A stretch of DNA of 64,000 bases from Anthoceros angustus (GCA_010909165.1 VJWM01000327.1:1-64000); one strand, 5' to 3'. Counted from the first letter of the stretch, positions 42,773 to 55,505 are shown. Program-made: numbers and translations. Notes: generated from the sequence alone by a model not told the origin.

Positions 42773-44587
42773 TTATTTCTTCGAACTCGTCACCGCCTCC
42801 AACCTGCTCACTGCTAGACATATACATTGAGCATCGGCCTTGTCAATGGCCACAACGCTCCTTTTCCGCTGAATCCCGCCACCAAAATGATCGATCCTGA
42901 CAAAGCGCCAACAATCCTCGTTGGAGAACATGTTCACCAACATGCCTAATAAGCCCATGTGTTTCGATATGGCGATATACGATCTTATCACCAGTGGTAA
43001 ATCGCCTTCTTCACCAAGGCCCATGCCTGGATAACTCTTGGGAGCACTGCTTGATGTCTTTGCCGGCAAAAAGAGGAGCTTTTCCGACATTGACTCGCCT
43101 TCACCGCGGCTCCCAATCAAATATTCCACTGCTTCAACAAAGACCACTGCTCGTGGGATGTTGGTTTTCTCCCATACCTGTGGTTTGTATGACTCCTTTC
43201 CTACACCAGACCTCAAAGCCTCCCCGGCTTGAATCACCCCATCCACCCCATGCATAAGAATTATCCTAACACATCGCCGTGGTCTTCTCGTTGAAAGAGC
43301 TGATGATCTCTTCAATTCTTCTTCAACGAAAGCCTTGTCATTCTCATGCATGTAAACCTCGAGGGAGGTCGCAGAAAAGAAGAGTATACCTCCTCGGTGG
43401 CAAAAATCCTTTCATATCCAAAATGTCTCGATGCACCACCGATATGCCACTTTGTCCAAGACCTGTGCACTCAAACCGCCGCCACCGCATCCATGTCCTT
43501 GTCGGCCATTTGTTTTCGCTCTTCTTCCATCCGCTTCCGCCATGCGCTATAAACAAAATCTTGGAAAGGTTTTGGCAGCTTTCCAAATCCTCAATGTCTC
43601 CTCGCAAGCAGCGGTGGTCGGCGAACTCATTGAGAGTGGAGGCGCGGTCACCGGCGCAGTGGTGTGGCTCGCCGCCACAATGAACCGCCAAATGCGTGGA
43701 GGCCGCAGCCGCTGGCCCGCGCAGCTGGGTCACCGGGCGCTTAGTGCCGGCCAGCGCGCTGGGCCGCCGCGCGGGCGCAGGCGACTCGCGCTGCGCCTCA
43801 CGCAACAGAGGCGCGGCCACCGCGATTGCAGGCGCGTGACCGCGACTCAACGAATACACTCACTTACCACTTCGCAAAAGTCGCTTGAAACTTCGCCAAT
43901 TCCTTGGCCTCGATGTTGGGAAGCTTTGGCGACTTCATAAGGTCGACACTTCATAGCCTTCGAAAGGCATGCTCGATAAGGTTAATCTTCTTCCTGCCAA
44001 CATCGTATCCATATCTTTTAGCTGCAGCTTCCTTGGATGACCTTGGGTCACTATCAACATCTCTCACCTTCTCGCCCTTCGGGACTCCTTGGAATGCTCC
44101 ATGCCCTTCCGAGCATTGGAGCCGGACGAGGGGGCCGATTAGGGACCCGGGCTGCTGTAGTTGGGTCTTGTGGCTTCCGCTTTCGCCGCTGCCGCCCCGA
44201 TCGGCTGCTCTCGCCGCCTGGGAGTTCGCACTTCTCCCACATCCGGAAAATGGTGTCCACGTTCTCCCACAATTTACCCTCGCACTCGCAATCCTCAACG
44301 CAGTCTTCCTCCACCATCTTCAGACATAATCGGTGTCCTTGAGTTTCCAGCCTCCTCCAAAGATCCCCAAAGAACTTGTACACATTGAACTTCCACCGCA
44401 CGAGGTTTTCCATCGGGTGTGTCCGGCCAAATCTCAAGCTCATCATGTATGTAGCGACTTGTTCAATAAAACCAAGCTTCTTCCTCTTGTCATACACATT
44501 GTGATCAACCGCCAAAGACCCGCATTTCTTCCTCTCAAGCTGCATACATGGCCTCGAGCCATTGAAATTTATCTTCCGCGGATACAT
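42773..44587 (-). pseudogene. Transposon-like ORF series, family not identified
   Basis: Three minus-strand blocks read like one degraded, possibly spliced gene. 44587-44054 starts 'MYPRKINFNGSRPCMQLERK' and contains 'MMSLRFGRTHPMENLVRWKF'. 43859-43344 includes 'WPTRTWMRWRRFECTGLGQS'. 43351-42773 starts 'MHENDKAFVEEELKRSSALS' and contains 'VRIILMHGVDGVIQAGEAL'. A GC-rich, CpG-dense islet (about 43690-43850) lies between. The first block is repeated at 47651-47866, so the unit is dispersed. I recognise no transposase catalytic motif. Confidence 0.35.
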
Positions 44588-44856
44588 TTTGGTGGTCTGT
44601 CCTACTAGAAATGGCGCCTATGTTACACTTATGTTAAGATTTGGACCCTCGGATGTAACACTTATGTTGCAATTTTGGGGTCATGTAACACTTTTTGGGC
44701 CTCTTGTTACACTTTGGCTTGGAAACCAAACTGAGTTTGTTGCAACCATGTTGCAATGGTGTTGCAATTATGTTGAGATGAAGTGAGAGGTGCTTTTGTC
44801 CTCTCAAGATTGCAATATATAAAGTGTTACAAGAAAAGTCTTGTAACACTTTTGGA
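44372..44856. repeat. 485-bp repeat, copy 1 (transposon-end-like)
   Basis: No difference was seen between this and 47651-48135 by eye. It contains the start of the 'MYPRKINF' ORF on the minus strand, then about 270 bp with at least six copies of TGTTACACTT or TGTAACACTT. These look like subterminal repeats of a DNA transposon. It ends with a TATATA stretch and a 14-bp perfect hairpin. Here the ORF continues beyond the repeat to the left, so this copy is the more complete one. Confidence 0.75.
44821..44852. other. Perfect 14-bp hairpin beside a TATA sequence
   Basis: AAAGTGTTACAAGA (44821-44834), loop AAAG, then TCTTGTAACACTTT (44839-44852). The tract CAATATATAAAG directly abuts it at 44813-44824. 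The same hairpin is at 48100-48131 in the second repeat copy. Confidence 0.8.
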
Positions 44857-44893
44857 GGCTTGGTACCAAACCTCCTCCCCATCTACCTTCCTC

Positions 44894-46675
44894 CTTTTAC
44901 TACCTCCTCGTGTCGCAAGTCCGCAACATTGGGAACCTTTACCAAGATTCATCCTCCGCTGAGGATGAGTCGCCTCCTCCGAGGTTGATGTGCCGCCTCC
45001 CCAACACCGCCTGCCCATCTTCTTTCTCCCTTTGAGCATGCTGGGCCTCTCGCTAGATTCGCACCTCGCTCCGTCCTCATGCATCCTCCCTACTTATATA
45101 CTCCACAAACCGCCCGACCATTACACCCATCCACAACCGAACTGGTCCATTCCTACTCCTACCTACTAACTCAGTGAAATTAACAACAATACCATATTCC
45201 CAAGAACGCGCAAAATGTGGCGCGACTTTCGATGGCCACAAGACAATCCTGGTCGCTAGGAAGGAGTCCGCTCAAGGGAATGGTCTCGGCTTATTCTCGC
45301 TCGAGTTTCTGTACCATCGCCGAACGGACTTCATCAGGTCCGGGTCCCACAACCCTAAGGGTGTGCCCTCCACAACTCGCTGACTGCAGTAGCCAACGGA
45401 CCTTCCCACAAACCCCGCCGGATTTCTCCAAGACCACCGAACAGTTTAGCGACGCTCCTCCATCACCACGACTCAGCGCCCCCCGCCTCAACTCGTCCGC
45501 CACAACTCCACCTCAACACACACGCCTGCAACGCCACCCTCCTCTCTTATCCATCACCAAATAGTAGTCACAACACCAACACGCCGATGTATTCACACCA
45601 GCCGCCTTTTGCCCCTTCCTACCGCTTCACGCTCATGGAGAAGTAGCTTTGCTGCAACCCCACAGCTCCGAGCCTCCAAGGATGGCTTCCGCAGTCACCC
45701 CAAGCGCCTCCCTCCTCCACCGCTTCACGCTCAGAGAAGTGGCTTCACACGCATCCCACACCTCCGCTCCAAGCCTCCAAGGATGGCTTCCGCCCGCAGG
45801 TCACCCCCAAGCGCCCTAATCCTCCACCGCCCACGCTCATGACTCTGCACTGCATCCCCACATTGCTCCAAAGAAGGTTAGTCTCGACCCGAGAAATCAC
45901 CCGCGAAAGCACCTCCCGAGCTCAGTCCGTCCCCCGTCCGCACTCCATCAAGCGTGCTGGCGGAGCTCGTCACCGAGCTCTAAACACATCCTCTACCACC
46001 AATTAATCCTCGCACGGACGCAGAACTCACTCCGCCTCGAGCACTAAAGGCAAGAGCACACGGAGCCAAGATGGTACCCGGATAGTCTGCCTTGGACGCC
46101 AGCCTTCCTATATACTCCCATACCCTAACCTAACCCGCCTATGTATGTATCCTAACCGCCATGTATGTACCTAACCCCTGGTCGTGGTAACCGCCGGACG
46201 TAGCTCATCATCGCTACGGACTTCTGCACCACCGCCCCGCCAAACAAGATCCATGCCAGCGATGCCCACCAAACTAAACCACCCGCCCCACCACTCTGAC
46301 CCCCGACCTCACCCACCCGACCTCCGGCGACCGACGACCCACCCGGACCCCGCCCCGACGGACCACGGCCGGACCGCCCGGACGGACCACCGCGGACCGG
46401 ACCTCCACCGGACCGCCCTGACCTGACCAACTGGCTGACCGCTCACACCCACCCTGACCGCTCACGGACTCACCTCCAACGGACGAGGGTCTAGGGATTG
46501 CACCGTAAGTGCAATCAAATGGCCTTATTGGCTAACTCCTCCCTATCCCTCTTAACAAGAAAAAAAAAGCAAAACAAGCCGCCAAGAGTACCTGACATCG
46601 ATTTGGCACCCACATACTCCTTCTCATCCGCCGCCAACACCCTGCAATACTCTTCCCTCTGACTCTCCCTTCTCG
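44894..46675. repeat. GC-rich tandem unit U, copy 1 (1782 bp)
   Basis: The unit is delimited by the landmark 'ttactacctcctcg' that recurs at the start of each copy. Inside it, in order, are a 'ctaaggaaggagtccg'-like box, about three sub-repeats of roughly 95 bp around 45625-45880 ('ctccaaggatggcttccgc'), a telomere-like CCCTAACCTAACCC (46123-46136), a block rich in 'cggacggaccac' (about 46300-46430), and a small hairpin (attgcac/gtgcaat, 46497-46515). No conserved protein is encoded; ORFs in it shift between copies. Identical to 51923-53704 as far as checked. Confidence 0.8.
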
Positions 46676-47650
46676 CCTTTACTACCTCCTCGCAAGTCCC
46701 AAGCAACATTGGGAACCTTTTTACCAAGATTCATCCTCCGCTGAGGATGAGTCCCTCCTCCTCCGAGGTTGATGTGCCGCCCTCCCAACACCTGCCCATC
46801 TTCTTTCTCCCTTTGAGCATGGCCTCCCGCTAGATTCAAGACCCCTGCCTCCGGCCCTGCATCCTCCCTACTCATATACTCCACAAACCGCCCGACCATT
46901 ACACCCATCCACAACCGCAACTGGCAGTACCGTCCTACTCACTTCCTACTAACTCAGCAGCCCACAACAATACCATTCTCAAGAACGGCAAAATGTGGCG
47001 CGACCGGGATGGCCACCGGCCAAGACAATCCCGTGTCGCTAGGAAGGAGTCCGCTCCCAAGGGAATGGTCTCGTGCTTATTCTCGCCTCGAGCTCTACAA
47101 TCGCCTCGAACGGACTTCATCAGTTGGGTCGGCCCACAACCCTAAGGGTGTGCCCTCCACAACTCGTCGACTGCACGCGCCACCACCGGACCTTCCCACA
47201 AACCCCGCCTCAAGAACCGTGTTTAACGACGCTGCCTCACGCCTACGCATTTCCAGCCTCTCCTCAACTTCTCCGCCACAACTCCACCTCAACACAGAAC
47301 GACCCTCCTCTGTCCATCACCAAGAGTCACAACACCAACACGCTGATGTATTCACACCAGCCGCTTTGCCCTTCCGCCGCTTCACGCTCATGGAGAAGTA
47401 GCTGCACTGCAACCCCACGCCTGCTCCAAAGAGCCTCCAAGGATGGCTGCAGTCACCCCAAGCGCCCTAATCCCTCCCGACCGCTTCAATGCTCATGGAG
47501 AAGTGGTTTCACCGCATCCACAGCCTGCTCCAGCCTCCAAGGATGGCTTCCGCCCCAGCAGTCACCCCAAGCGCCTAATCCCACCGCTTCACGCTCAGGA
47601 GAAGTGGCTTGCACTGATCCCCACGCCTCCGCTCCAAGCAGCTCTCCAAG
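46676..47650. repeat. Tandem unit U, copy 2, truncated
   Basis: Starts at the next unit landmark and runs 975 bp before it is cut by the second copy of the 485-bp repeat. The same sequence at 53705-54679 continues uninterrupted into the rest of the unit, which shows that this copy was truncated. Confidence 0.8.
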
Positions 47651-48135
47651 GAACTTGTACACATTGAACTTCCACCGCACGAGGTTTTCCATCGGGTGTG
47701 TCCGGCCAAATCTCAAGCTCATCATGTATGTAGCGACTTGTTCAATAAAACCAAGCTTCTTCCTCTTGTCATACACATTGTGATCAACCGCCAAAGACCC
47801 GCATTTCTTCCTCTCAAGCTGCATACATGGCCTCGAGCCATTGAAATTTATCTTCCGCGGATACATTTTGGTGGTCTGTCCTACTAGAAATGGCGCCTAT
47901 GTTACACTTATGTTAAGATTTGGACCCTCGGATGTAACACTTATGTTGCAATTTTGGGGTCATGTAACACTTTTTGGGCCTCTTGTTACACTTTGGCTTG
48001 GAAACCAAACTGAGTTTGTTGCAACCATGTTGCAATGGTGTTGCAATTATGTTGAGATGAAGTGAGAGGTGCTTTTGTCCTCTCAAGATTGCAATATATA
48101 AAGTGTTACAAGAAAAGTCTTGTAACACTTTTGGA
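47651..48135. repeat. 485-bp repeat, copy 2
   Basis: Same sequence as 44372-44856 at a fixed offset of 3279 bp. It joins unit U sequence on its left and unrelated sequence on its right. Confidence 0.8.
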
Positions 48136-50440
48136 ATCACGCAAGGCCGATTTCAACTGGCGCTCACAACGAGGCATTATCTTGGCGCATCCATTATCGG
48201 AGATGTGTGTTGATGTCATCGTTATGTGCAAATGAGGTTTCTTGGTGACCAAAAGCGTATGTGCATATCTTCGCCCATTCCCATCAATAGAATCCATCCG
48301 CTCTTGCGAATCCCCTCAATACCATTGTAACCGTTAATCCATAAGGCCGAGTGGAATCCAAGGCGACTGGATCTTGGTTCTTCCGCAACAACGCTCCACT
48401 CTTGTCCGTTGTACCGCTTGGAAGAGAATCGGAGCTTTTTCACCGAAAGCTGCTCCACAAAGTTAAAAGCATGAGGAATCGCAGGATCGCATTTCCACCG
48501 AGGTTGGTGCTCCCTCGCGGCCATCAATGTCTTCATATCCTCTCGCTTGAGTACCCTTTGAGGTGGACGTCCGGACACTACCATGAGAGGATTCTCTCAA
48601 TTGCATAATAGCGGGGGTTCTGTTACCACATTCGCGGGATCGCATCCCTCATCCGACGCGCTTGCGCGATCCCGCTCTGCACGCGCATCGCGCCCGCCTC
48701 GATGCGTGGCGCCTCCAACGCAGGGGTCGATCTCGCATGCTTATTGCTCCGTGAAGGCCTCGCGATCACCATCCCGCAATCTTCAAAACCTCATGCGGGA
48801 AGTTGGGAGGAAGTAAGAGAATTATCCGGACTCTCGAACTCTTGATGAAAAGGAGAGGCTCGAGCTGTGGAAATGAAATATGGATGTTTGAACCGCATCA
48901 ACGGATTACGATAAAGCCTTAACACCGCTAGTTACGCTAAACGGCTCGAAGTTGTAGCAACGGTCACCGAACACGGCCATCATTCATTTAACCTCAAATG
49001 CCTAAAATAGGCCCATTACAAATTCGATGCATCCACCTCATCTTATGCCATCATTTTCTAAGGATGTGGCGCACTCTCATTCAAGGTCCATCGAACTGCA
49101 TTTATCACCATCATCACCGAACCGCAATTATAAATCATCCAACACCACACGGTACCTTATGTCACATGTCTATAATTGTGGGTGTGACTTTGATCTTGAT
49201 TCAAAGTGCGTTCTTCCCTCGCATGCAGGTAGCTCTTGAAAATTTGCCGATGTTGAAGCGGTGGAAGGAGTTCTTGAAGTCAAAGGACTTGGATGCTATC
49301 GTGGAACGCGAGATTCCTCCCGATATGCAACACTCCTCGAGGCATCAACGGGTTCCTTGAAATGCCTATCGCCAAGGTATTCAAGTTGAAGAGGGAGAAC
49401 TAGATGAAGGTACGTCGTGCAAACTCGCGAAATCGATTGCATTCCAAAGGCTCTTGAACATGATTCCATGTGTGTTATTCAGACTGCAGTGCACGGCCTC
49501 CACCACTTCCGACGCGATAATCGCATCCATTCCAAAGACACCGCCTGCTTTCAAGATGTTGGATTCCATTCACGGAAGTCCTTCTCCGCCAGAGCCTCCG
49601 TACATCCCGCCCATCCGCAAGACTACTCCTCGGAAGTGCTCCACGGACGACACAATCGGATATGGCCGCCTGTTGGGGTGAATGCCAACTCGGTTTGCAC
49701 CGGTTGTATCTAGAAGATACTTTCCACTGCGGGCCCCAAAGACGTTCGGTGGAACTGATGTGGAGGAAGAGGACTCGGATGATGTGCATTTGAACATCCA
49801 CCTAAAGGCGTATATACAATTTGAAGCCCGGTCCGAATCATTTATCGAGCATGGCGAGACCACCACGTAGACGCCAAGTAGACGGCAATCTAAAGTGCCC
49901 GAGATGAAATGTGAAGAGGTTCGTATACCCGTGATTTTCGCAAAACTTGTGGTAGACAATGCTTGAGGACAATAGGGAAGGCAACCTTCGAGATTTGAGG
50001 TATCGGTTCCTTAGAATGTGCGGTGAGGAGCGAGATGCACCTACAATCCCTTTTGATGTCGATTATGAGAGCGATGGAAGGGTTAGGTAGACTCGTTTCT
50101 TGTCGGACGAGGAAAAGTGTATTGTTGTAGAGAGGCCTTGACGCATTGTATCGGTCAGCACGAAAGAAAGCAGAGCGTTGAAACATTGCATGGTCTCGCC
50201 TTCCGCGAGAAAGGCGACTGAATCAAGATGTCTGCAGCCTGGCGTGGATGAACCAACTGCTTATGCTTATTGCCGAGAGAATGCCAAACATTGAAGTGTA
50301 TCACCTTCCGACTCTTACTCAAAAGGCGAGGTGTTTCAAGAATACAAGCAACATATGCAACAAGGCCAAGAAGACAAAGTGCTGTTTCTCATTCCTACTT
50401 TTGTCACCTTTAGCCACTGTAGCGCTGACTTTCGCTGATG
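48136..50440. other. Unassigned insert-like segment between U copies
   Basis: This contains fragments that look coding but match no family I know. On the minus strand 48584-48222 reads 'HAFNFVEQLSVKKLRFSSK' and 'SRLGFHSALWINGYNGIEG'. On the plus strand an acceptor-like site precedes 'LENLPMLKRWKEFLKSKDLD' (about 49230-49290). 49560-49870 reads 'GSPSPPEPPYIPPIRKTTPR', then after a stop 'RAPKTFGGTDVEEEDSDDVH'. The pieces lie on both strands and are broken, which fits mixed transposon debris. Confidence 0.35.
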
Positions 50441-51922
50441 GCCAGCCGGGCCAGACAATCCCGTGGTAGGAAGAAGTCCGTTCTCAAGGGAAATGGTTCT
50501 GTGCTTATTCCGCTCGAGTCCACTATCACCTGAATCCGGACTTCATCATGTTGGGTCCGGGCTACCCACAACCCTAAGGGTGTGCCTCCACAACCTCGCT
50601 CTGGACACGACCACCTGACCTTCCCACAAACCCCGCCTGTTTCTCCAAGACCACCGAACAGCGACGCTGCCTCCATCGCCCACGACTCTAGCCCCTGGGC
50701 CCTCAACTCGTCCGCCACAACTCACCAACACACACACGCGAACGCCACCCTCCTCTCTTTGTCCATCACCAACAGTAGTCAACACCAACACGCCGATGTA
50801 TTCACACACTGTGCCGCTTTGCCCTACCGCTTCCTACGCTCGCTGGAGAAGTAGCTGCAAACAGAACCCCACTGCTCCAGCAGCCTCCAAGGATGGCTTC
50901 CGCCAGCAGTCACCCCAAGCGCCCTAATCCCTCCGACCGCTTCACGCTCAGAGAAGTGGCTTGCACTGCATCCACACCTCCGCTCCAAAGCAGCCTCCAA
51001 GGATGGCTTCCACCGCAGTCACCCCAAGCGCCCTAATCCTCCTACCGCCTACTGCTCAGAGAAGTGGCTTCACCGCATCCCACAAATTGCTCCAGCCTCC
51101 AAGGTTAGTCTCGCACCCGAGAAATCACCCAGCACCTCCCGAGCTCAGTCCGCCCCTGCCGCACCCATCAAGCGTGCGGGCGGAGCTCGCCACCGAGCTC
51201 TAAACACATCCTCTACCACCAATTAATCCGCACGGACGCAGAACTCACTCCGCCTCCTCGAGCACTAAAGGCAAGAGCACACGGAGCAAGATGGTACCGG
51301 ATAGTCTCGCCGCCTTGGACGCCAGCCTTCCTATATACTCCCCATACCCTAACCTAACCCGCCTATGTATGTATCCTAACCTCGCTATGTATGTACCTAA
51401 CCTGGTCGTGGTAACCCCCGGACGAGCTCATCACGCTACCTGACTTCGCACCGCTTCCCCGCCAAACAAGAGATCCATGCCAGCGATGCCCACCAAACTA
51501 AACCACTGACCCTCTCGCCGACTCCGACCACCCATCGACCTCCTCAAGGACTGACCACCCATGACCGCCTCCCGACGGACCACCCCTGACCGCCTCGACG
51601 GACCACCGCCTCCCGGACCCCTGACGGACCACTCGGACCTCGCCCGGACGGACCACCCGGCCTCGACCCGGACGACCACCCACCTGACCGCCCGACGGAC
51701 CACTGCTCCAACTGACCGAGGGTCTAGGGATTGCACCGTAAGTGCAATCCGCCGAAATGGCCTTATTGGCTAACCTCCTATCCCTCTTAACAAAGAACGA
51801 CCAAAAAGCAAAACAAGCCGCCAAGAGTACTGACATGATTTGGCACTCCACATACCCCTTCTCATCCGCGGCCCCGCCAACACCCTGTGCAATACTCCTT
51901 TCCGCTTTGACTCCCTTCTCGC
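50441..51922. repeat. Tandem unit U, copy 3, 5'-truncated
   Basis: It starts inside the unit at the 'ccagacaatcccgtgg' box and runs to the next landmark at 51923. It differs from copy 1 by many indels of 2-5 bp and a differently organised 'cggacggaccac' block (about 51500-51710). Confidence 0.7.
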
Positions 51923-53704
51923 CTTTTACTACCTCCTCGTGTCGCAAGTCCGCAACATTGGGAACCTTTACCAAGATTCATCCTCCGCTGAGGATGAGTC
52001 GCCTCCTCCGAGGTTGATGTGCCGCCTCCCCAACACCGCCTGCCCATCTTCTTTCTCCCTTTGAGCATGCTGGGCCTCTCGCTAGATTCGCACCTCGCTC
52101 CGTCCTCATGCATCCTCCCTACTTATATACTCCACAAACCGCCCGACCATTACACCCATCCACAACCGAACTGGTCCATTCCTACTCCTACCTACTAACT
52201 CAGTGAAATTAACAACAATACCATATTCCCAAGAACGCGCAAAATGTGGCGCGACTTTCGATGGCCACAAGACAATCCTGGTCGCTAGGAAGGAGTCCGC
52301 TCAAGGGAATGGTCTCGGCTTATTCTCGCTCGAGTTTCTGTACCATCGCCGAACGGACTTCATCAGGTCCGGGTCCCACAACCCTAAGGGTGTGCCCTCC
52401 ACAACTCGCTGACTGCAGTAGCCAACGGACCTTCCCACAAACCCCGCCGGATTTCTCCAAGACCACCGAACAGTTTAGCGACGCTCCTCCATCACCACGA
52501 CTCAGCGCCCCCCGCCTCAACTCGTCCGCCACAACTCCACCTCAACACACACGCCTGCAACGCCACCCTCCTCTCTTATCCATCACCAAATAGTAGTCAC
52601 AACACCAACACGCCGATGTATTCACACCAGCCGCCTTTTGCCCCTTCCTACCGCTTCACGCTCATGGAGAAGTAGCTTTGCTGCAACCCCACAGCTCCGA
52701 GCCTCCAAGGATGGCTTCCGCAGTCACCCCAAGCGCCTCCCTCCTCCACCGCTTCACGCTCAGAGAAGTGGCTTCACACGCATCCCACACCTCCGCTCCA
52801 AGCCTCCAAGGATGGCTTCCGCCCGCAGGTCACCCCCAAGCGCCCTAATCCTCCACCGCCCACGCTCATGACTCTGCACTGCATCCCCACATTGCTCCAA
52901 AGAAGGTTAGTCTCGACCCGAGAAATCACCCGCGAAAGCACCTCCCGAGCTCAGTCCGTCCCCCGTCCGCACTCCATCAAGCGTGCTGGCGGAGCTCGTC
53001 ACCGAGCTCTAAACACATCCTCTACCACCAATTAATCCTCGCACGGACGCAGAACTCACTCCGCCTCGAGCACTAAAGGCAAGAGCACACGGAGCCAAGA
53101 TGGTACCCGGATAGTCTGCCTTGGACGCCAGCCTTCCTATATACTCCCATACCCTAACCTAACCCGCCTATGTATGTATCCTAACCGCCATGTATGTACC
53201 TAACCCCTGGTCGTGGTAACCGCCGGACGTAGCTCATCATCGCTACGGACTTCTGCACCACCGCCCCGCCAAACAAGATCCATGCCAGCGATGCCCACCA
53301 AACTAAACCACCCGCCCCACCACTCTGACCCCCGACCTCACCCACCCGACCTCCGGCGACCGACGACCCACCCGGACCCCGCCCCGACGGACCACGGCCG
53401 GACCGCCCGGACGGACCACCGCGGACCGGACCTCCACCGGACCGCCCTGACCTGACCAACTGGCTGACCGCTCACACCCACCCTGACCGCTCACGGACTC
53501 ACCTCCAACGGACGAGGGTCTAGGGATTGCACCGTAAGTGCAATCAAATGGCCTTATTGGCTAACTCCTCCCTATCCCTCTTAACAAGAAAAAAAAAGCA
53601 AAACAAGCCGCCAAGAGTACCTGACATCGATTTGGCACCCACATACTCCTTCTCATCCGCCGCCAACACCCTGCAATACTCTTCCCTCTGACTCTCCCTT
53701 CTCG
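51923..53704. repeat. Tandem unit U, copy 4 (duplicate of copy 1)
   Basis: Same length (1782 bp) and same sequence as 44894-46675 wherever compared, at a constant offset of 7029 bp. The duplicated block spans 44892-47651 and 51921-54680. Confidence 0.85.
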
Positions 53705-55505
53705 CCTTTACTACCTCCTCGCAAGTCCCAAGCAACATTGGGAACCTTTTTACCAAGATTCATCCTCCGCTGAGGATGAGTCCCTCCTCCTCCGAGGTTG
53801 ATGTGCCGCCCTCCCAACACCTGCCCATCTTCTTTCTCCCTTTGAGCATGGCCTCCCGCTAGATTCAAGACCCCTGCCTCCGGCCCTGCATCCTCCCTAC
53901 TCATATACTCCACAAACCGCCCGACCATTACACCCATCCACAACCGCAACTGGCAGTACCGTCCTACTCACTTCCTACTAACTCAGCAGCCCACAACAAT
54001 ACCATTCTCAAGAACGGCAAAATGTGGCGCGACCGGGATGGCCACCGGCCAAGACAATCCCGTGTCGCTAGGAAGGAGTCCGCTCCCAAGGGAATGGTCT
54101 CGTGCTTATTCTCGCCTCGAGCTCTACAATCGCCTCGAACGGACTTCATCAGTTGGGTCGGCCCACAACCCTAAGGGTGTGCCCTCCACAACTCGTCGAC
54201 TGCACGCGCCACCACCGGACCTTCCCACAAACCCCGCCTCAAGAACCGTGTTTAACGACGCTGCCTCACGCCTACGCATTTCCAGCCTCTCCTCAACTTC
54301 TCCGCCACAACTCCACCTCAACACAGAACGACCCTCCTCTGTCCATCACCAAGAGTCACAACACCAACACGCTGATGTATTCACACCAGCCGCTTTGCCC
54401 TTCCGCCGCTTCACGCTCATGGAGAAGTAGCTGCACTGCAACCCCACGCCTGCTCCAAAGAGCCTCCAAGGATGGCTGCAGTCACCCCAAGCGCCCTAAT
54501 CCCTCCCGACCGCTTCAATGCTCATGGAGAAGTGGTTTCACCGCATCCACAGCCTGCTCCAGCCTCCAAGGATGGCTTCCGCCCCAGCAGTCACCCCAAG
54601 CGCCTAATCCCACCGCTTCACGCTCAGGAGAAGTGGCTTGCACTGATCCCCACGCCTCCGCTCCAAGCAGCTCTCCAAGGTTAGTCTCGCACCCGAGAAA
54701 TCACCATGAGCACCTCCCGAGCTCAGTCCGCCCCCCCCGCACCCATCAAGCGTGTTGGCGGAGCTCACCGTAGCTCAAACACATCCTCTACCACCAATTA
54801 ATCCCCGCACGGTGACGCAGAACTCACTCCGCCTCGAGCACCCAAAGGCAAGAGCACACGAGCCAAGATGGTACCGGATAGTCTCGCCTTGGACGCCAGC
54901 CTTCCTATATACTCCCATACCCTAACCTAACCCGCCTATGTATGTATCCTAACCCCATGCTATGTACCCTAACCCTCGGTCGTGGTAACCGGACGTAGCT
55001 CATCACCGCTACCGGACTTCTTGCACCACCGCTTCCCCGCCAAACAAGAGATCCATGCCAGCGATGCCCACCAAACTAAACCACCCTGCACCACTCAATC
55101 TGACCGCCCGACCACCACTCCACCGACCTCTCGGACGGACCACTCCATCGACTGACCGCCCGGACGGACCACCTGGCCGGACCTCGCCCGACTCCACCAC
55201 GGACCCCGGACGGACTCCACGGACCGCCCGACGGACCACCCGCCGACCTCGGACGGACCACTCCATCGGGACCTCGCCCGGACGGACCACTGCTCCAACG
55301 GACCGAGGGTCTAGGGATTGCACAGAAGTGCAATCCGCCAAAATGGCCTTATTGGCTAACCTCCCTATCCCTCTTAACAAGAACGACCAAAAAGCAAAAC
55401 AAGCCGCCAAGAGTACGGACATCTGATTTGGCACTCCACATACTCTTCTCATCCGCTACATGGCTCGCCAACACCCCGCAATACTCCGCTCTTCCGCTTG
55501 ACTCC
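53705..55505. repeat. Tandem unit U, copy 5 (complete)
   Basis: Its first 975 bp duplicate copy 2. The remainder contains the telomere-like motif (about 54913-54930), the 'cggacggaccac' block and the small hairpin, and ends near 55505 where satellite S begins. Confidence 0.75.

Noticed and set aside
46120-46140. Interstitial telomere
   Set aside because: Only a short CCCTAACCTAACCC, degenerate relative to (CCCTAAA)n and repeated once per U unit; it is a module of the satellite rather than a telomere end.
47073-47783. 236-codon plus ORF, and its 223-codon counterpart at 54102
   Set aside because: It lies in tandem unit U, and the frame does not persist in the other unit copies, so protein selection is unlikely.
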